DNA of 64,000 nucleotides from Planctomycetaceae bacterium (GTDB lineage Bacteria; Planctomycetota; Planctomycetia; Planctomycetales; Planctomycetaceae). Positions 24,301 through 33,787 of the stretch are shown here, in pieces. The DNA lies in the NCBI GenBank assembly GCA_020850695.1, contig JADZEF010000040.1, forward strand, positions 1 through 64,000, written 5' to 3'. The notes beneath the pieces were generated by a model. The model did no database searches. It saw only the letters and a program-made list of their open reading frames with translations, and was not told the DNA's origin. The position numbers and the translations under genes were made by a program. Numbering within the stretch: the first letter of the stretch is position 1; each line of letters starts with the position of its first letter.

Positions 24301-24496
24301 TGTCGCGCACGTCGACCCTCAGCCCCCCCATGCGGGTGTTGGCATCCGACCCGTGGCACTGCGAGCAGTGTTCATTGAGAATCGGCAGGATGTCTTTGCG
24401 GAAGTCGGCAGCGCGGCAGGAAACGCGTCCGTCATTCAGCAGCAGAAATAGCGAGGCGCAGGCCGCGAAGACTCGAAAGGGCATGATGAACTTCAC
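21341..24496 (-). CDS. Planctomycete cytochrome-type protein (PSCyt1-DUF1549-DUF1553)
   Basis: This 1051-residue exported protein has a signal peptide and then a PSCyt1 domain with one heme-binding site, CSQCHG near residue 43. The DUF1549 domain (about 180-390) contains [17 protein letters not shown] and [20 protein letters not shown]. A second Cys pair, CAQCHT, follows GLTLQ near residue 340. The DUF1553 domain is C-terminal (about 740-1020; [40 protein letters not shown]). These proteins usually pair with an adjacent DUF1501 gene, but here none is adjacent. The role is unknown; electron transfer coupled to polysaccharide oxidation has been suggested for the group. A heptad DNA repeat is embedded in its coding region. 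Confidence 0.92.
   Translation of the reverse strand: [1051 protein letters not shown]
24031..24066. repeat. In-frame GAGGGTT heptad repeat within a coding region
   Basis: The stretch gggtttgggttgagggtcg and on to 24066 is a run of GAGGGTT-like 7-base units. On the coding strand it yields [12 protein letters not shown] between the PSCyt1 and DUF1549 parts, where family members have an ordinary linker. It looks like a simple repeat inserted and tolerated in frame. Confidence 0.8.
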
Positions 24497-24586
24497 GAGG
24501 CTTTGAGCGAAGATGTTCTCTCGGGAAACGCCATCGTATCGTCAAGACCCGACGGCGAATATGCATTGTTGTGCGTGCGAAATGCT

Positions 24587-25108
24587 TCACTTCCTGGGGA
24601 GCAAGCCGATCAACACGTCGATTGCTTCTCGCTTCTTGACCTCATCACAGCGCATCGGCTCATGGCGAACGGGCACGGCAATCGCTCCGTAGCCATCTGC
24701 AGTCACGCAAAGGCAACCATGCTCAAGATGAACCCATCCCCCGTGACTGTCGGAGAGGTGCGATCCCCCGGCGAAGAACTTCTGCCGGAGTTGAACTTCT
24801 CCGCGAGGGTCTGTCACACCGTGGGAAACGTCATCCGATTCGATCGCATGGACGTCTTCGGGAAGCAACCAGCCGGGCGAAGACCGCTGATTACAAAATG
24901 ACGTACCAACCCAGAGCGTCACCTTGGCCCCTGAGATTGGCTTCCCGGTCGAGACGTCAGTCAGGCAAGCCCGAATTGAGACCGTTCGCTCTCCCGACCA
25001 ACTGTATTTCAACGCCGGCAGGAGTGCCGCAACCAGTAGCATGACGACGGCCACAACGACCAACGTTTCAAGCAATGTGAATCGTCGAAGGTGATCCCGG
25101 AATGCCAT
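24587..25108 (-). CDS. Type IV pilin-like (prepilin) protein, hypothetical
   Basis: This 173-residue protein starts with a short basic leader and an N-methylation motif [23 protein letters not shown], in which Leu replaces the usual Gly before the cleavage-type sequence, so processing is uncertain. The rest resembles a carboxypeptidase-regulatory-like beta domain ([37 protein letters not shown]). It is probably membrane anchored with the beta domain outside the cytoplasm. Planctomycetes have many such pilin-like secretory proteins. The ATG at 25108 puts the leader at the N terminus. It lies 70 bases downstream of the WrbA gene on the same strand. Confidence 0.7.
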   Translation of the reverse strand: MAFRDHLRRFTLLETLVVVAVVMLLVAALLPALKYSWSGERTVSIRACLTDVSTGKPISGAKVTLWVGTSFCNQRSSPGWLLPEDVHAIESDDVSHGVTDPRGEVQLRQKFFAGGSHLSDSHGGWVHLEHGCLCVTADGYGAIAVPVRHEPMRCDEVKKREAIDVLIGLLPRK

Positions 25109-25178
25109 GGAGATGCCCTCGGCTGACTGCGGTTGCGATTTCACTCGCGCGACGAGCCATGACGCTTGTCGGTACGGC

Positions 25179-25787
25179 TCACTTCGCCAGCTTGAGGCCG
25201 ATCTCTGCGAGCCGCTTGCCAAAGGCGCGGCAGATCGTCGCTTCCTTTTCGTCGACCGCCCGCTGGTTGTCGCCTCCCGCAATGTGCCCCGGGCCGTACG
25301 GCGAGCCGCCGCCGGTCGTCGTGAAGAGTTCCTGAACCGAGTACGGCACGCCAACCAGCACCATCCCAAGATGCAGCAGCGGGGCCATCAGCGTCAGGAT
25401 TGTCGTCTCCTGCCCGCCGTGCAGGCTCCCCGTCGAGACAAATACGCCCGCGGGCTTCCCTTCGAACTTTCCCTGCAGCCACAGCGACGTCAGCTGGTCG
25501 ATCTGGTTCTTGAGCTGAGCCGAGACATTGCCAAATCGCGTCGGCGTGCCGAATGCGAAGGCGCCCGCTTCCTCGAAGTCCTGCTTCGTGACCAGCGGGA
25601 CGTCTTTCTGGGCGTCACGGCCGGCCCGCATGTCGTCCCGCGATTCGATGACCGAGTCGGGAATCAATTCCGGCACCTTGCGGATGACCGGCTCGACGCC
25701 CGGCACTTGCCGCGCCCCTTCGGCGACCAGTTCAGCCATGTGGTAGACGTTGCCGTAGGTGCTGTAATAGACGATCAGGAGCTTCAT
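25179..25787 (-). CDS. wrbA: NAD(P)H:quinone oxidoreductase, WrbA-type flavodoxin
   Basis: This 202-residue cytoplasmic flavoprotein reduces quinones by two electrons and protects from oxidative stress. The FMN-binding loop [19 protein letters not shown] is at the N terminus. [19 protein letters not shown], the second FMN contact [18 protein letters not shown], and [16 protein letters not shown] complete the WrbA signature. The length is normal for the family. The ATG at 25787 gives the standard MKLLIVYYS start. Confidence 0.96.
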   Translation of the reverse strand: MKLLIVYYSTYGNVYHMAELVAEGARQVPGVEPVIRKVPELIPDSVIESRDDMRAGRDAQKDVPLVTKQDFEEAGAFAFGTPTRFGNVSAQLKNQIDQLTSLWLQGKFEGKPAGVFVSTGSLHGGQETTILTLMAPLLHLGMVLVGVPYSVQELFTTTGGGSPYGPGHIAGGDNQRAVDEKEATICRAFGKRLAEIGLKLAK

Positions 25788-25937
25788 TCACGCGATCCTG
25801 TCCAGTGTCGATGTGTTGAGCGGCTCTCCTCATATCGTGGCCGATGGCGTCTTACAGTTCCAGCCAGAGCCTCGCCATGCGGTCAGTGGCTCGGCGCGGC
25901 GTCGAACTTTCCCCCGCCCGTCCCTAGAATGAGACGA

Positions 25938-26945
25938 ATGCCGGCTATCACCGTTCGCCATCTGTGCAGGGAATACCGCGTCTACAAGAAGCGCGAAGGG
26001 TTGCTCGCGTCGGTGCGGGGGTTGTTCAAACGCGAGTTCAAGACGGTCCGGGCTGTCGACGACGTCAGCTTCGAGATCGACGTCGGCGAGATGGTCGCAT
26101 TCCTTGGCCCTAACGGGGCGGGAAAGACGACGACCCTCAAGCTCCTCTCCGGGTTGATTTACCCCAGCAGCGGGGAAGCGACGGTCCTGGGATACGTCCC
26201 GTGGAAGCGGGAGAACGCCTACCGCCGCCGGTTCTCGCTCGTGATGGGGCAGAAGAACCAGCTCTGGTGGGACCTGCCGGCCCAGGAATCGTTCCAGCTT
26301 CACAAAGAGATCTACCGCGTCGAGCCGGCGCAGTTCGAGCGGCGGCTGGATGAACTGACGGGGCTGCTCGAAGTGAAGCACCTTGTGTCGCAGCCAGTGC
26401 GAGAGTTGTCGCTTGGCGAGCGGATGCGGATGGAACTGATTGCGGCCTTGCTTCACAGCCCCGAAGTGCTGCTGCTCGATGAGCCGACGATCGGGCTCGA
26501 CGTCGTCTCGCAGCGGAAGGTGCAGGAGTTCCTCAAGTACTACCAGGCCGAGCGGAAGATCACCGTCATCCTGACCAGCCACTACATGAAGGACGTCGAG
26601 GCGCTCTGCCAGCGAGCGGTGATCATCAACGAAGGCAAGATCCGGCACGACGGACCGATCGCCGACATCGTGCAACGCTTCAGCGGACACAAGATCATCG
26701 ACCTGCAGTTGGGGGACGGGACCATCCCGCAGAACCTCGAACGGTTCGGGACGGTGCTCGACAAGAAGCCGCCGCGGCTGAAACTCGAAGTCGAGAAGCA
26801 GCGGATCCCGGAAGTGTTGGCGAAGCTGCTGGCCGAATACAGCGTCGACGACGTCAGCGTCCAGGATCGCCCGCTGGAGGACGTCATTGCCGAAATGTTC
26901 ACCCGCGATCGCGACACCTCAGCCCATGGGCGAACCGCGGAGTGA
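25938..26945 (+). CDS. ABC-2 type transporter ATP-binding protein
   Basis: This 335-residue ATPase has Walker [10 protein letters not shown] near residue 64, a Q-loop region [13 protein letters not shown], signature [12 protein letters not shown], and Walker [13 protein letters not shown]. The C-terminal 100 residues carry an accessory domain ([14 protein letters not shown]-like) seen in NatA-type exporters. Its ABC-2 permease partner would normally be adjacent but is not in this window. The ATG at 25938 is chosen; an in-frame ATG three codons upstream is possible. The next gene is HpnH. Confidence 0.92.
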   Translation: MPAITVRHLCREYRVYKKREGLLASVRGLFKREFKTVRAVDDVSFEIDVGEMVAFLGPNGAGKTTTLKLLSGLIYPSSGEATVLGYVPWKRENAYRRRFSLVMGQKNQLWWDLPAQESFQLHKEIYRVEPAQFERRLDELTGLLEVKHLVSQPVRELSLGERMRMELIAALLHSPEVLLLDEPTIGLDVVSQRKVQEFLKYYQAERKITVILTSHYMKDVEALCQRAVIINEGKIRHDGPIADIVQRFSGHKIIDLQLGDGTIPQNLERFGTVLDKKPPRLKLEVEKQRIPEVLAKLLAEYSVDDVSVQDRPLEDVIAEMFTRDRDTSAHGRTAE

Positions 26946-27093
26946 GGCAGAATCGTCGGCCGCTTTTCTGCCGGATTTGCGCAGACGCGGTTTGCCGGAA
27001 CTGCTATCTATCGCGATGGATCGGTGATTTTACCGGCAATTTGACGACTCTCAATTCGATTTCGCCTTCGGGCGAACCGCAAGGATGCCGCAC

Positions 27094-28266
27094 ATGGGCG
27101 TGCCCCTGTCGCAGATGGCTACCGTCGCTTCGTACGTCCTCGGCAAGAAGCTGAAGGGCGTGAAGCGCTATCCGCTCGTGCTGATGCTCGAGCCCCTCTT
27201 TCGCTGCAACCTCGCCTGTGCGGGATGCGGAAAGATTCAGTTTCCGGCCGACATCCTGAAGAAGAACCTGTCGCCCGAGAAGTGCTTCAAGGCAGTGGAC
27301 GAGTGCGGGGCGCCGATCGTCTCGATTCCCGGCGGCGAGCCGCTGCTCCATCCCGAAATCGACGTCATCGTCAAGGGGCTCGTCGAGCGGAAGAAGTACA
27401 TCTACCTCTGCACGAACGCGATCCTGCTCGAGAAGCATCTGCACCGCTTCACGCCGTCGAAGTACCTGACGTTCTCGGTCCACCTCGACGGGCCGCGCGA
27501 AGAGCATGACCATGCGGTGTGCCGCGACGGGGTCTATGACGTGGCCATCGCGGCCATCAAGACGGCCATCGCGGCCGGGCACCGGGTGACGACGAACACG
27601 ACGCTGTTCAACACGGCCGACCCGGCGAAGGTTCACGAGATGTTCGAGACGCTGATGGAACTCGGCGTCGAAGGGATGATGCTGTCGCCGGGGTATCCGT
27701 ATGAAAAGGCCCCCGACCAGGAACACTTCCTCCACCGCAACCAGACGATCCGGTTGTTCCGAAGAATCTTCGCGAACGTGAAGAAGGGGTGGCGGTTCAA
27801 TCAGTCGCCGCTGTTCATCGAGTTCCTTCGCGGGCGGTACGACCTCGAATGCACGCCGTGGGGCAACCCGACGTACAACGTTTTCGGCTGGCAGCGTCCC
27901 TGCTACCTGTTGAACGAAGGCTACGTCGAGACGTTCCAGGAGTTGCTCGATACGACCGACTGGTCGAAGTACGGGCGGGCGAGCGGGAACTCGAAGTGCA
28001 CCGACTGCATGGTGCATTGCGGGTACGAACCGACAGCCGTCCACGCGACGTTCAACTCGTGGCGCGGCCTGTGGGCGTCGGCCAGGGCGACGCTGTTCGG
28101 ACTCGGTCGCGAACGCATCGATCCCTCGATCGAGACGGCACCGGAAGAGACGCTGCTGCCGATCGCGACGCTTCGCGGGTGCGGGGATACGTGCGAGTCG
28201 TCGTGCGGGTCAAATGCTCCGCGCGAGAAGGAACTCGTCTCGCTCAGTCCATCGACGCGGGCATGA
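27094..28266 (+). CDS. hpnH: Adenosyl-hopene transferase HpnH (radical SAM)
   Basis: This 390-residue radical SAM enzyme joins the 5'-deoxyadenosyl group of SAM to diploptene in the first step of extended hopanoid side-chain synthesis. The signature [20 protein letters not shown] is followed by the [4Fe-4S] cysteines C38, C42 and C45 (CxxxCxxC). [14 protein letters not shown] and LHLDGP-like sequences match the family, as do the C-terminal cysteines ([13 protein letters not shown]). The tail also has [12 protein letters not shown], a Cys-rich extension of unknown use. The ATG at 27094 matches the usual MxVPLxQ start. Other hpn genes are not in the window. Confidence 0.93.
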   Translation: MGVPLSQMATVASYVLGKKLKGVKRYPLVLMLEPLFRCNLACAGCGKIQFPADILKKNLSPEKCFKAVDECGAPIVSIPGGEPLLHPEIDVIVKGLVERKKYIYLCTNAILLEKHLHRFTPSKYLTFSVHLDGPREEHDHAVCRDGVYDVAIAAIKTAIAAGHRVTTNTTLFNTADPAKVHEMFETLMELGVEGMMLSPGYPYEKAPDQEHFLHRNQTIRLFRRIFANVKKGWRFNQSPLFIEFLRGRYDLECTPWGNPTYNVFGWQRPCYLLNEGYVETFQELLDTTDWSKYGRASGNSKCTDCMVHCGYEPTAVHATFNSWRGLWASARATLFGLGRERIDPSIETAPEETLLPIATLRGCGDTCESSCGSNAPREKELVSLSPSTRA

Positions 28267-28543
28267 GCGTCATCGGAACTCCGGGATCGCATTTTCGGCT
28301 GTCGGTGAAGTTCGATCGCTTTCCCTTCAGCGACCTGAGCACGTTTGCCGATAGTCCGTGTCGTCTCGTTGGCAAACGGGAGAGTTTGGGTTAGGTTTGC
28401 GTTCTCTTTCGATGCCTGACGCCCGTGTTGAAAGATGATCGGGAAGGTCTCGCGCATGGGCAGGAGTGTCCGTGCGACGTTCGTCTTGATGCAAACGGTT
28501 GTTGCAGCCGCACGGATGCCGGCGCCGAAACCTGGAGTCCGGC

Positions 28544-30037
28544 ATGCGGATCGTTCTGGCCAGTTCGGAAGCCGTCCCGTTTGCCAAGACGGGGGGACTG
28601 GCCGACGTTGTCTCGGCCCTCGCCAAGGCGCTTGGCGAGCTCGGCCACCAGGTGTGGGTGATCATTCCCCACTACCCGCAACAACTGCCGCGGAACCTGT
28701 CGCCGGCCATCGAGCCCGCCAACATCTCGTTTCCGGTTCCCATCGGAACCCGGGCGGCCGACGCCCGGATCCTCTGGTCGACGCTCCCCGGTTCCGAAGT
28801 GACGGTGCTGCACGTCGACCAGCCTGCCTATTTCAACCGGCCGTCCCTCTATAACGAGGGGGGACGCGACTTCCCGGACAATTGCGAGCGGTTCTGCTTC
28901 TTCAGCCGCGCCGTCGTCGAGACGTGCCGACGGATGGTCCTGCGTCCCGACGTGATTCACGCGAACGACTGGCAGACCGCCCTCATCCCGGCGCTCCTCA
29001 AGGCCGAGCACCGCAAAACCACCGGACTCAGCAACACCGGCGCCGTGCTGACGATCCACAACCTGGCCTTCCAGGGACGGTTCTGGCACTGGGACATGCA
29101 CCTGACGGGTCTCGACTGGAAGTATTTCAACTGGCGGCAGATGGAGGCCTACGGCCAACTCAACCTGATGAAGACGGGCATCGTCTTCAGCGACATGGTG
29201 ACGACCGTCAGCCCCACCTACGCCAGGGAGATCCAGACTCCCGAAGGGGGCTGCGGTCTGAATGGTGTGTTGACCGCCCATCGCGATTCGCTGGTCGGCA
29301 TCCTGAACGGCGTCGACCCGGACGACTGGAATCCCGCGACCGATCCGCACCTCGCCCGAAACTACGATGCCGCGACGGTGGCCGAGGGGAAGCCTGCGTG
29401 CAAGGCGTGGCTTCAGAATCACCTGGGGCTTCCGGCGCGGGCAGACGTGCCGATGTTCGGCCTCATCAGCCGGATGGCCGATCAGAAAGGTCTCGACATC
29501 CTCGGGCAATGTCTGGATGAGGTGCTGCAGCAAGACGTTCAGATGGCATTCCTCGGCACCGGCGAGAGACACTACGAGGAAATGCTGGTCGCCAAGCAGC
29601 GCGATTACCCGCAGAAAGTCGCCACACGAATTGGATTCAACGAGGGGCTTGCCCATCAGATCGAAGCGGGCATCGATGCCTTCCTGATGCCGAGCCGCTA
29701 CGAACCGTGCGGGCTCAACCAGATGTATAGCCTCATCTACGGCTCGGTGCCGGTGGTGCGGACGGTTGGCGGGCTCGCCGACAGCGTCGTCGACACCACG
29801 CCGGAAACGCTTGCGAACCGCACCGCCACCGGATTCCGATTCGACGATTACTCGAGCGAGGCGCTCAAGCGGACGATCTTCCGAACGCTCGAGGCGTATC
29901 GCAACCGAGCCACCTGGACGCAGCTGATGCGGACGGGGATGGCGCAGGATTGCTCGTGGGGCCGCAGCGCGAAAGAGTATGTGCGGGTGTACGAGCAGGC
30001 GCAGGCGAAGAGCGCGGCACGGCCGGCGGACGGGTAG
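28544..30037 (+). CDS. glgA: Glycogen synthase (GT5)
   Basis: This 497-residue enzyme transfers glucose from ADP-glucose to glycogen. The N-terminal motif KTGGLADVV binds the nucleotide sugar and is preceded by MRIVLASSEAVPFA. The C-terminal half has GLISRMADQKGLDIL, and the acceptor-side PSRYEPCGLNQMYSLIYGS with the catalytic glutamate. VVRTVGGLADSVVD is typical. The ATG at 28544 places the KTGG motif at the normal distance. It precedes the GH57 enzyme on the same strand, so the two likely handle storage alpha-glucan together. Confidence 0.96.
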   Translation: MRIVLASSEAVPFAKTGGLADVVSALAKALGELGHQVWVIIPHYPQQLPRNLSPAIEPANISFPVPIGTRAADARILWSTLPGSEVTVLHVDQPAYFNRPSLYNEGGRDFPDNCERFCFFSRAVVETCRRMVLRPDVIHANDWQTALIPALLKAEHRKTTGLSNTGAVLTIHNLAFQGRFWHWDMHLTGLDWKYFNWRQMEAYGQLNLMKTGIVFSDMVTTVSPTYAREIQTPEGGCGLNGVLTAHRDSLVGILNGVDPDDWNPATDPHLARNYDAATVAEGKPACKAWLQNHLGLPARADVPMFGLISRMADQKGLDILGQCLDEVLQQDVQMAFLGTGERHYEEMLVAKQRDYPQKVATRIGFNEGLAHQIEAGIDAFLMPSRYEPCGLNQMYSLIYGSVPVVRTVGGLADSVVDTTPETLANRTATGFRFDDYSSEALKRTIFRTLEAYRNRATWTQLMRTGMAQDCSWGRSAKEYVRVYEQAQAKSAARPADG

Positions 30038-30186
30038 TTGATACATACTTCCAGAATGCGACGTCGGCTGGTCCAATCGCGCAATGAACGTCGATGAAAC
30101 ATTCCGCCATCTGCGTCACGACGGCTTAACCTCTTGCGGAGCAAGAGGGCTACTTTCTCTGGCTGGACGCATCACACGAACCTCCT

Positions 30187-32379
30187 ATGCAACCGGTCGC
30201 GCTGGCGATTTTCTGGCATCAGCATCAGCCGTATTACCCCGATGACGTTTCGGGGGAGACGCTCATGCCCTGGGTCCGCCTCCACGGGACCAAGGACTAC
30301 TACGGCATGGCGATGCACCTCAAAGAGGTGCCCGAGTTCCGCTGCTCGATCAATCTCGTCCCCAGCCTGCTGCTCCAGTTGCAGCATTACACGGAACGCG
30401 GCCGCTCGGACCGGCACCTTGATGTCTCCCGGCTGCCGGCCGAAGATTTGAATGACGCCGACGCCCGCTATCTGCTCGACAACTTTTTCATGGCGAACGC
30501 GGACACGATGATCCGCCCGTTCCCGCGCTATCAGGAGCTGCTGCACAAGCGGGCGTTCCATCTCGATACCGCGGCCGGAGCGCTGCGGCGATTCAATGCG
30601 AAAGACCGCCGCGATCTGCAGGTGTGGAGCAACCTGACCTGGATTCACGAGCTGGCATTTGAGGCCGATGCCGAGCTTCGCGAATTTCGGGAGAAGGGGC
30701 AGGGCTGGACCGAGTCGGAAAAGCGATGGCTCCTTGATAAGCAGATGAGCATTCTCCGGCAGGTCATTCCGCTGCATCGCGAGCTGGCCGAGTCGGGGCA
30801 GGTCGAGTTGACGACGACCCCCTTCTATCACCCGATCCTTCCGCTGCTGTGGGACAAGAGGTCGGCCCGGCAGGCCATGCCCGGCTGTCAGCTTCCGCGG
30901 CACCTGGAGTCGTACAAAGAAGACGCGGCGCTCCATCTGAAGCGCGGCGTCGACTTCCATAAAGAGTTGTTCGGCGAAGCTCCGGTCGGCATGTGGCCGT
31001 CGGAAGGTTCAGTCTCACAGGACGTGATCGGGGCGATCGCCGACGTCGGTATCGAGTGGATCGCGACCGATGAGGAGATTCTCGCCGAGTCGACCAACGG
31101 CTGGATTTCTCGCGACGGGCAGGGACACATCCGCCACCCGCACATGCTCTACCGGCCGTGGCGCGTGGAAGAATCCGGCAAGCATCTGCAGATGATCTTC
31201 CGCGACCATGCCCTGAGCGATCTGGTCGGCTTCCACTATCAGCGGAGCGACCCCCTCGCCGCAACGAACGACTTGCTCGGCAAGGTGCAGTCGATCGGCC
31301 GCGCGGTGGAAGGGCAGACCGGCGGTCGTCCGTGCCTTGTCCCCATCATTCTCGACGGCGAAAACTGCTGGGAATATTACCCCGACGGGGGCGTGAAGTT
31401 CCTGCGGTCGCTCTATCAGACGGCCGCGACGAACCCGCATGTTCGGCCGGTGAAGGTCTCGCAGTATCTGAAGGAGTATCCGGCCACCGACCGCATCGGC
31501 CACTTGTTTGCCGGCAGCTGGATCAGCCACAACTTCGCGATCTGGATCGGACACCACGAGGACAACGCCGCGTGGGACCTGCTGCACACCGCCCGTGAAT
31601 TCCTGAAGCATGCCGACTCTGCCGGCCGCGGCACGGCCGAGACCCGCGAGCGGGCATGGGAAGAGCTCTCCATCGCCGAAGGGAGCGACTGGTACTGGTG
31701 GTTTGGCGAGGATCACTCGTCGGCCCAGGACGCCTTGTTCGACCAGCTCTTCCGCCGGCACCTGCAGAATATCTATCGCTTGTTTGGCGAGACCGGGCCA
31801 AGCTCGCTCAATCAGCCGATCAAGCGGACCGAGCGGAAGTCGATCCATACGCAGCCGACGGGGTTCCTGCGGGTCAAAGTGGACGGGCGGAGGACCTATT
31901 TCGAGTGGATCAGCGCCGGAGCGTATGTGGCAGGGAGCGAACGCGGCACGATGACGCTCGTCACTCAGGGACTGCTGCGGAAGGTCTATTTCGGTTTCGA
32001 CCCGCAGCGCCTGCTCATCCGCATCGACACGAACCTGCGTGCGTCGGACGATCTTTCACAGGTGGGAGAATTGCGGGTCCGGTTCCTTGAACCTCAGAAC
32101 GCCGAGTTGCGGATCTCGGGCATCGCCAAGGGCCCGCTCAAAGGAGAGCTGCGACTCGAAGGACGGCGCGTGGCGTCGGCCAAAGTGGAAGCGGCGGTCG
32201 ATCAGATTGTCGAGCTGAGCGTTGGAATCGCAGACCTGGGAGTGAAGCCCAGCGACCCGCTGCACCTGTTTGTCGAAGCCATCCACGGCGACCAGAGCCT
32301 AGATCGCGCGCCGCGCGAAGGAGCCATCGAACTCAAGGTGCCTTCAGCCGATTTTGAGCGGATCATGTGGCAGGCATGA
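30187..32379 (+). CDS. Glycoside hydrolase family 57 alpha-glucan enzyme
   Basis: This 730-residue protein belongs to GH57 (amylases, amylopullulanases, glucanotransferases and branching enzymes). Conserved regions are HQHQPYY near residue 12, [13 protein letters not shown] with the likely nucleophile Glu273, and [15 protein letters not shown] with the acid/base Asp390. A C-terminal beta domain (about 550-730) is normal for larger members. It has no signal peptide, so it acts in the cytoplasm on glycogen or maltodextrin. It follows glgA by 150 bases. Exact specificity is not decidable from motifs. Confidence 0.92.
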   Translation: MQPVALAIFWHQHQPYYPDDVSGETLMPWVRLHGTKDYYGMAMHLKEVPEFRCSINLVPSLLLQLQHYTERGRSDRHLDVSRLPAEDLNDADARYLLDNFFMANADTMIRPFPRYQELLHKRAFHLDTAAGALRRFNAKDRRDLQVWSNLTWIHELAFEADAELREFREKGQGWTESEKRWLLDKQMSILRQVIPLHRELAESGQVELTTTPFYHPILPLLWDKRSARQAMPGCQLPRHLESYKEDAALHLKRGVDFHKELFGEAPVGMWPSEGSVSQDVIGAIADVGIEWIATDEEILAESTNGWISRDGQGHIRHPHMLYRPWRVEESGKHLQMIFRDHALSDLVGFHYQRSDPLAATNDLLGKVQSIGRAVEGQTGGRPCLVPIILDGENCWEYYPDGGVKFLRSLYQTAATNPHVRPVKVSQYLKEYPATDRIGHLFAGSWISHNFAIWIGHHEDNAAWDLLHTAREFLKHADSAGRGTAETRERAWEELSIAEGSDWYWWFGEDHSSAQDALFDQLFRRHLQNIYRLFGETGPSSLNQPIKRTERKSIHTQPTGFLRVKVDGRRTYFEWISAGAYVAGSERGTMTLVTQGLLRKVYFGFDPQRLLIRIDTNLRASDDLSQVGELRVRFLEPQNAELRISGIAKGPLKGELRLEGRRVASAKVEAAVDQIVELSVGIADLGVKPSDPLHLFVEAIHGDQSLDRAPREGAIELKVPSADFERIMWQA

Positions 32380-32401
32380 TCTGCGGCGCCGCAACGACGC
32401 C

Positions 32402-33751
32402 TCACACCAGTTCGCGGATGGGCTGGTGCGTCTCGGCGAGGTGCTGGGGCCGCCCGTTGAGATCGGGAATCGCGGTTGCGGTGAGATCGATGCCGAGGTT
32501 GTGGTAAAGGGTCGCGATGACGTCGGGGAAGCGGAGCGGTCGCGACACCGGTTCCTCGCCCAGGCGGTTCGTCTCGCCGATGACCTGGCCGGTCCGCATG
32601 CCGCCTCCGGCCAGCAGGGCGAACGTGACCTGCGGCCAGTGGTCGCGGCCGGCGTTGGCATTCACCTTCGGCGTCCGCCCGAACTCGCCCCAGACGACGA
32701 CCGAGACGTCCTTGTCCAGTCCCCGGTCGTGGAGGTCGGCCACGAGGGCCGCGACCCCCTGGTCGAGGAGCGGAATCACTTTGCGACCGTTCGTGAAGTT
32801 GCCGCCGTGCCAGTCGAAATCGGCAAAGGCCACCGTCACGCAGCGGGCGCCGGCCTCGATCAGCCGGCGAGCGGCGAGGAACTTCGACATGTGGGCCTGG
32901 TAACCGGCCTTCGAATACGGAAGGCAGTCGGGGTCGTCCTTGCCGTAGCGCTCGCGGACTTTCGGATCTTCGCGTTCGAGGTCGAGAGCTTCGACGAGCC
33001 GGCTGGACGTCAGGATGCCGAGGGCCTGCTCGGTGAAGGAGTCGGTCGGTGCATTTGCGCCGCGACTTTCCGTGCGTCGACGAAACTGATCGAGGCCATT
33101 GAGGAGCCGCTCGCGGTCGCCAAGACGATCGGTTGAAACTCCCCTGAGCACCATGTCGTCCATCGCTTCCCCCGACGGCTTGAACGGCGCGTGGGCCATC
33201 CCCAGGAAGCCCGGTCCCGGCAGGTTGTAAGGCTGGTGCTGCATGGCCATCGAGAGGTCGATGGCCGGAGGGACCGAGGGATGCACGGGACCAGCGATTC
33301 GCGAGAGGACCGAGCCGACCTCGGGCCATCCCCCCTGCGGCTGGCCGCGGAAGGTTCTCCCCGTGACGCACTGGTATGAGGAGTGGCGTCCTTCGGAACC
33401 GACGAGCGACCGGATGACGCTGAACTTGTCCATCATCGCGGCGACGCGCGGCATGTGCTCCGAGAAGTGGACGCCGGGGAGGCTGGTCGCGATGGGCCGA
33501 AACTCGCCGCGGATTTCCGGCGGGGCGTCCGGCTTTGGATCCACCATGTCGTGGTGGGGCGGACCTCCGGTCAGGTAGATCATGATGACCGATTTGTGGC
33601 GGCTGCCCGTCGGACCGCTGGCACGGCCTGCCTCGGCCTGCAGCAGCTGCGGCAGCGTCAACCCGCCGATCGCCAGCGATCCAATCGACAGGAAGTCGCG
33701 GCGTGGAATCCGGTCACACAGGCGGATGGATCGTCCTGGAATCGTCAGCAT
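32402..33751 (-). CDS. DUF1501 protein (Tat-exported)
   Basis: This 449-residue protein begins with MLTIPGRSIRLCD and the Tat motif PRRDFLSIGSLAIGG. Core motifs are GGPPHHDMVDPKPDAPPEIR, LPGVHFSEHMPRVA, VVWGEFGRTPKVN and GRDHWPQVTFALLAGGG. It is the last of three DUF1501 genes in tandem on the minus strand. Its stop lies about 25 bases from the convergent GH57 stop. The spacing to the next DUF1501 gene (37 bases) suggests an operon. Confidence 0.93.
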   Translation of the reverse strand: MLTIPGRSIRLCDRIPRRDFLSIGSLAIGGLTLPQLLQAEAGRASGPTGSRHKSVIMIYLTGGPPHHDMVDPKPDAPPEIRGEFRPIATSLPGVHFSEHMPRVAAMMDKFSVIRSLVGSEGRHSSYQCVTGRTFRGQPQGGWPEVGSVLSRIAGPVHPSVPPAIDLSMAMQHQPYNLPGPGFLGMAHAPFKPSGEAMDDMVLRGVSTDRLGDRERLLNGLDQFRRRTESRGANAPTDSFTEQALGILTSSRLVEALDLEREDPKVRERYGKDDPDCLPYSKAGYQAHMSKFLAARRLIEAGARCVTVAFADFDWHGGNFTNGRKVIPLLDQGVAALVADLHDRGLDKDVSVVVWGEFGRTPKVNANAGRDHWPQVTFALLAGGGMRTGQVIGETNRLGEEPVSRPLRFPDVIATLYHNLGIDLTATAIPDLNGRPQHLAETHQPIRELV

Positions 33752-33787
33752 GTCGAATGATCCGCGATTAACCTGGGGAGCGAGAAC

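Noticed and set aside
21581-24451. A 956-codon open frame on the plus strand
   Set aside because: It lies opposite the PSCyt1/DUF1549/DUF1553 gene and reads as Glu/Val/Gly/Arg-rich sequence with no family motif. The minus-strand frame has clear domains and signal peptide.
28391-30076. A 561-codon minus-strand frame opposite glgA
   Set aside because: It is the mirror of the glycogen synthase gene in a GC-rich region. It shows no motif, and glgA has all active-site residues.
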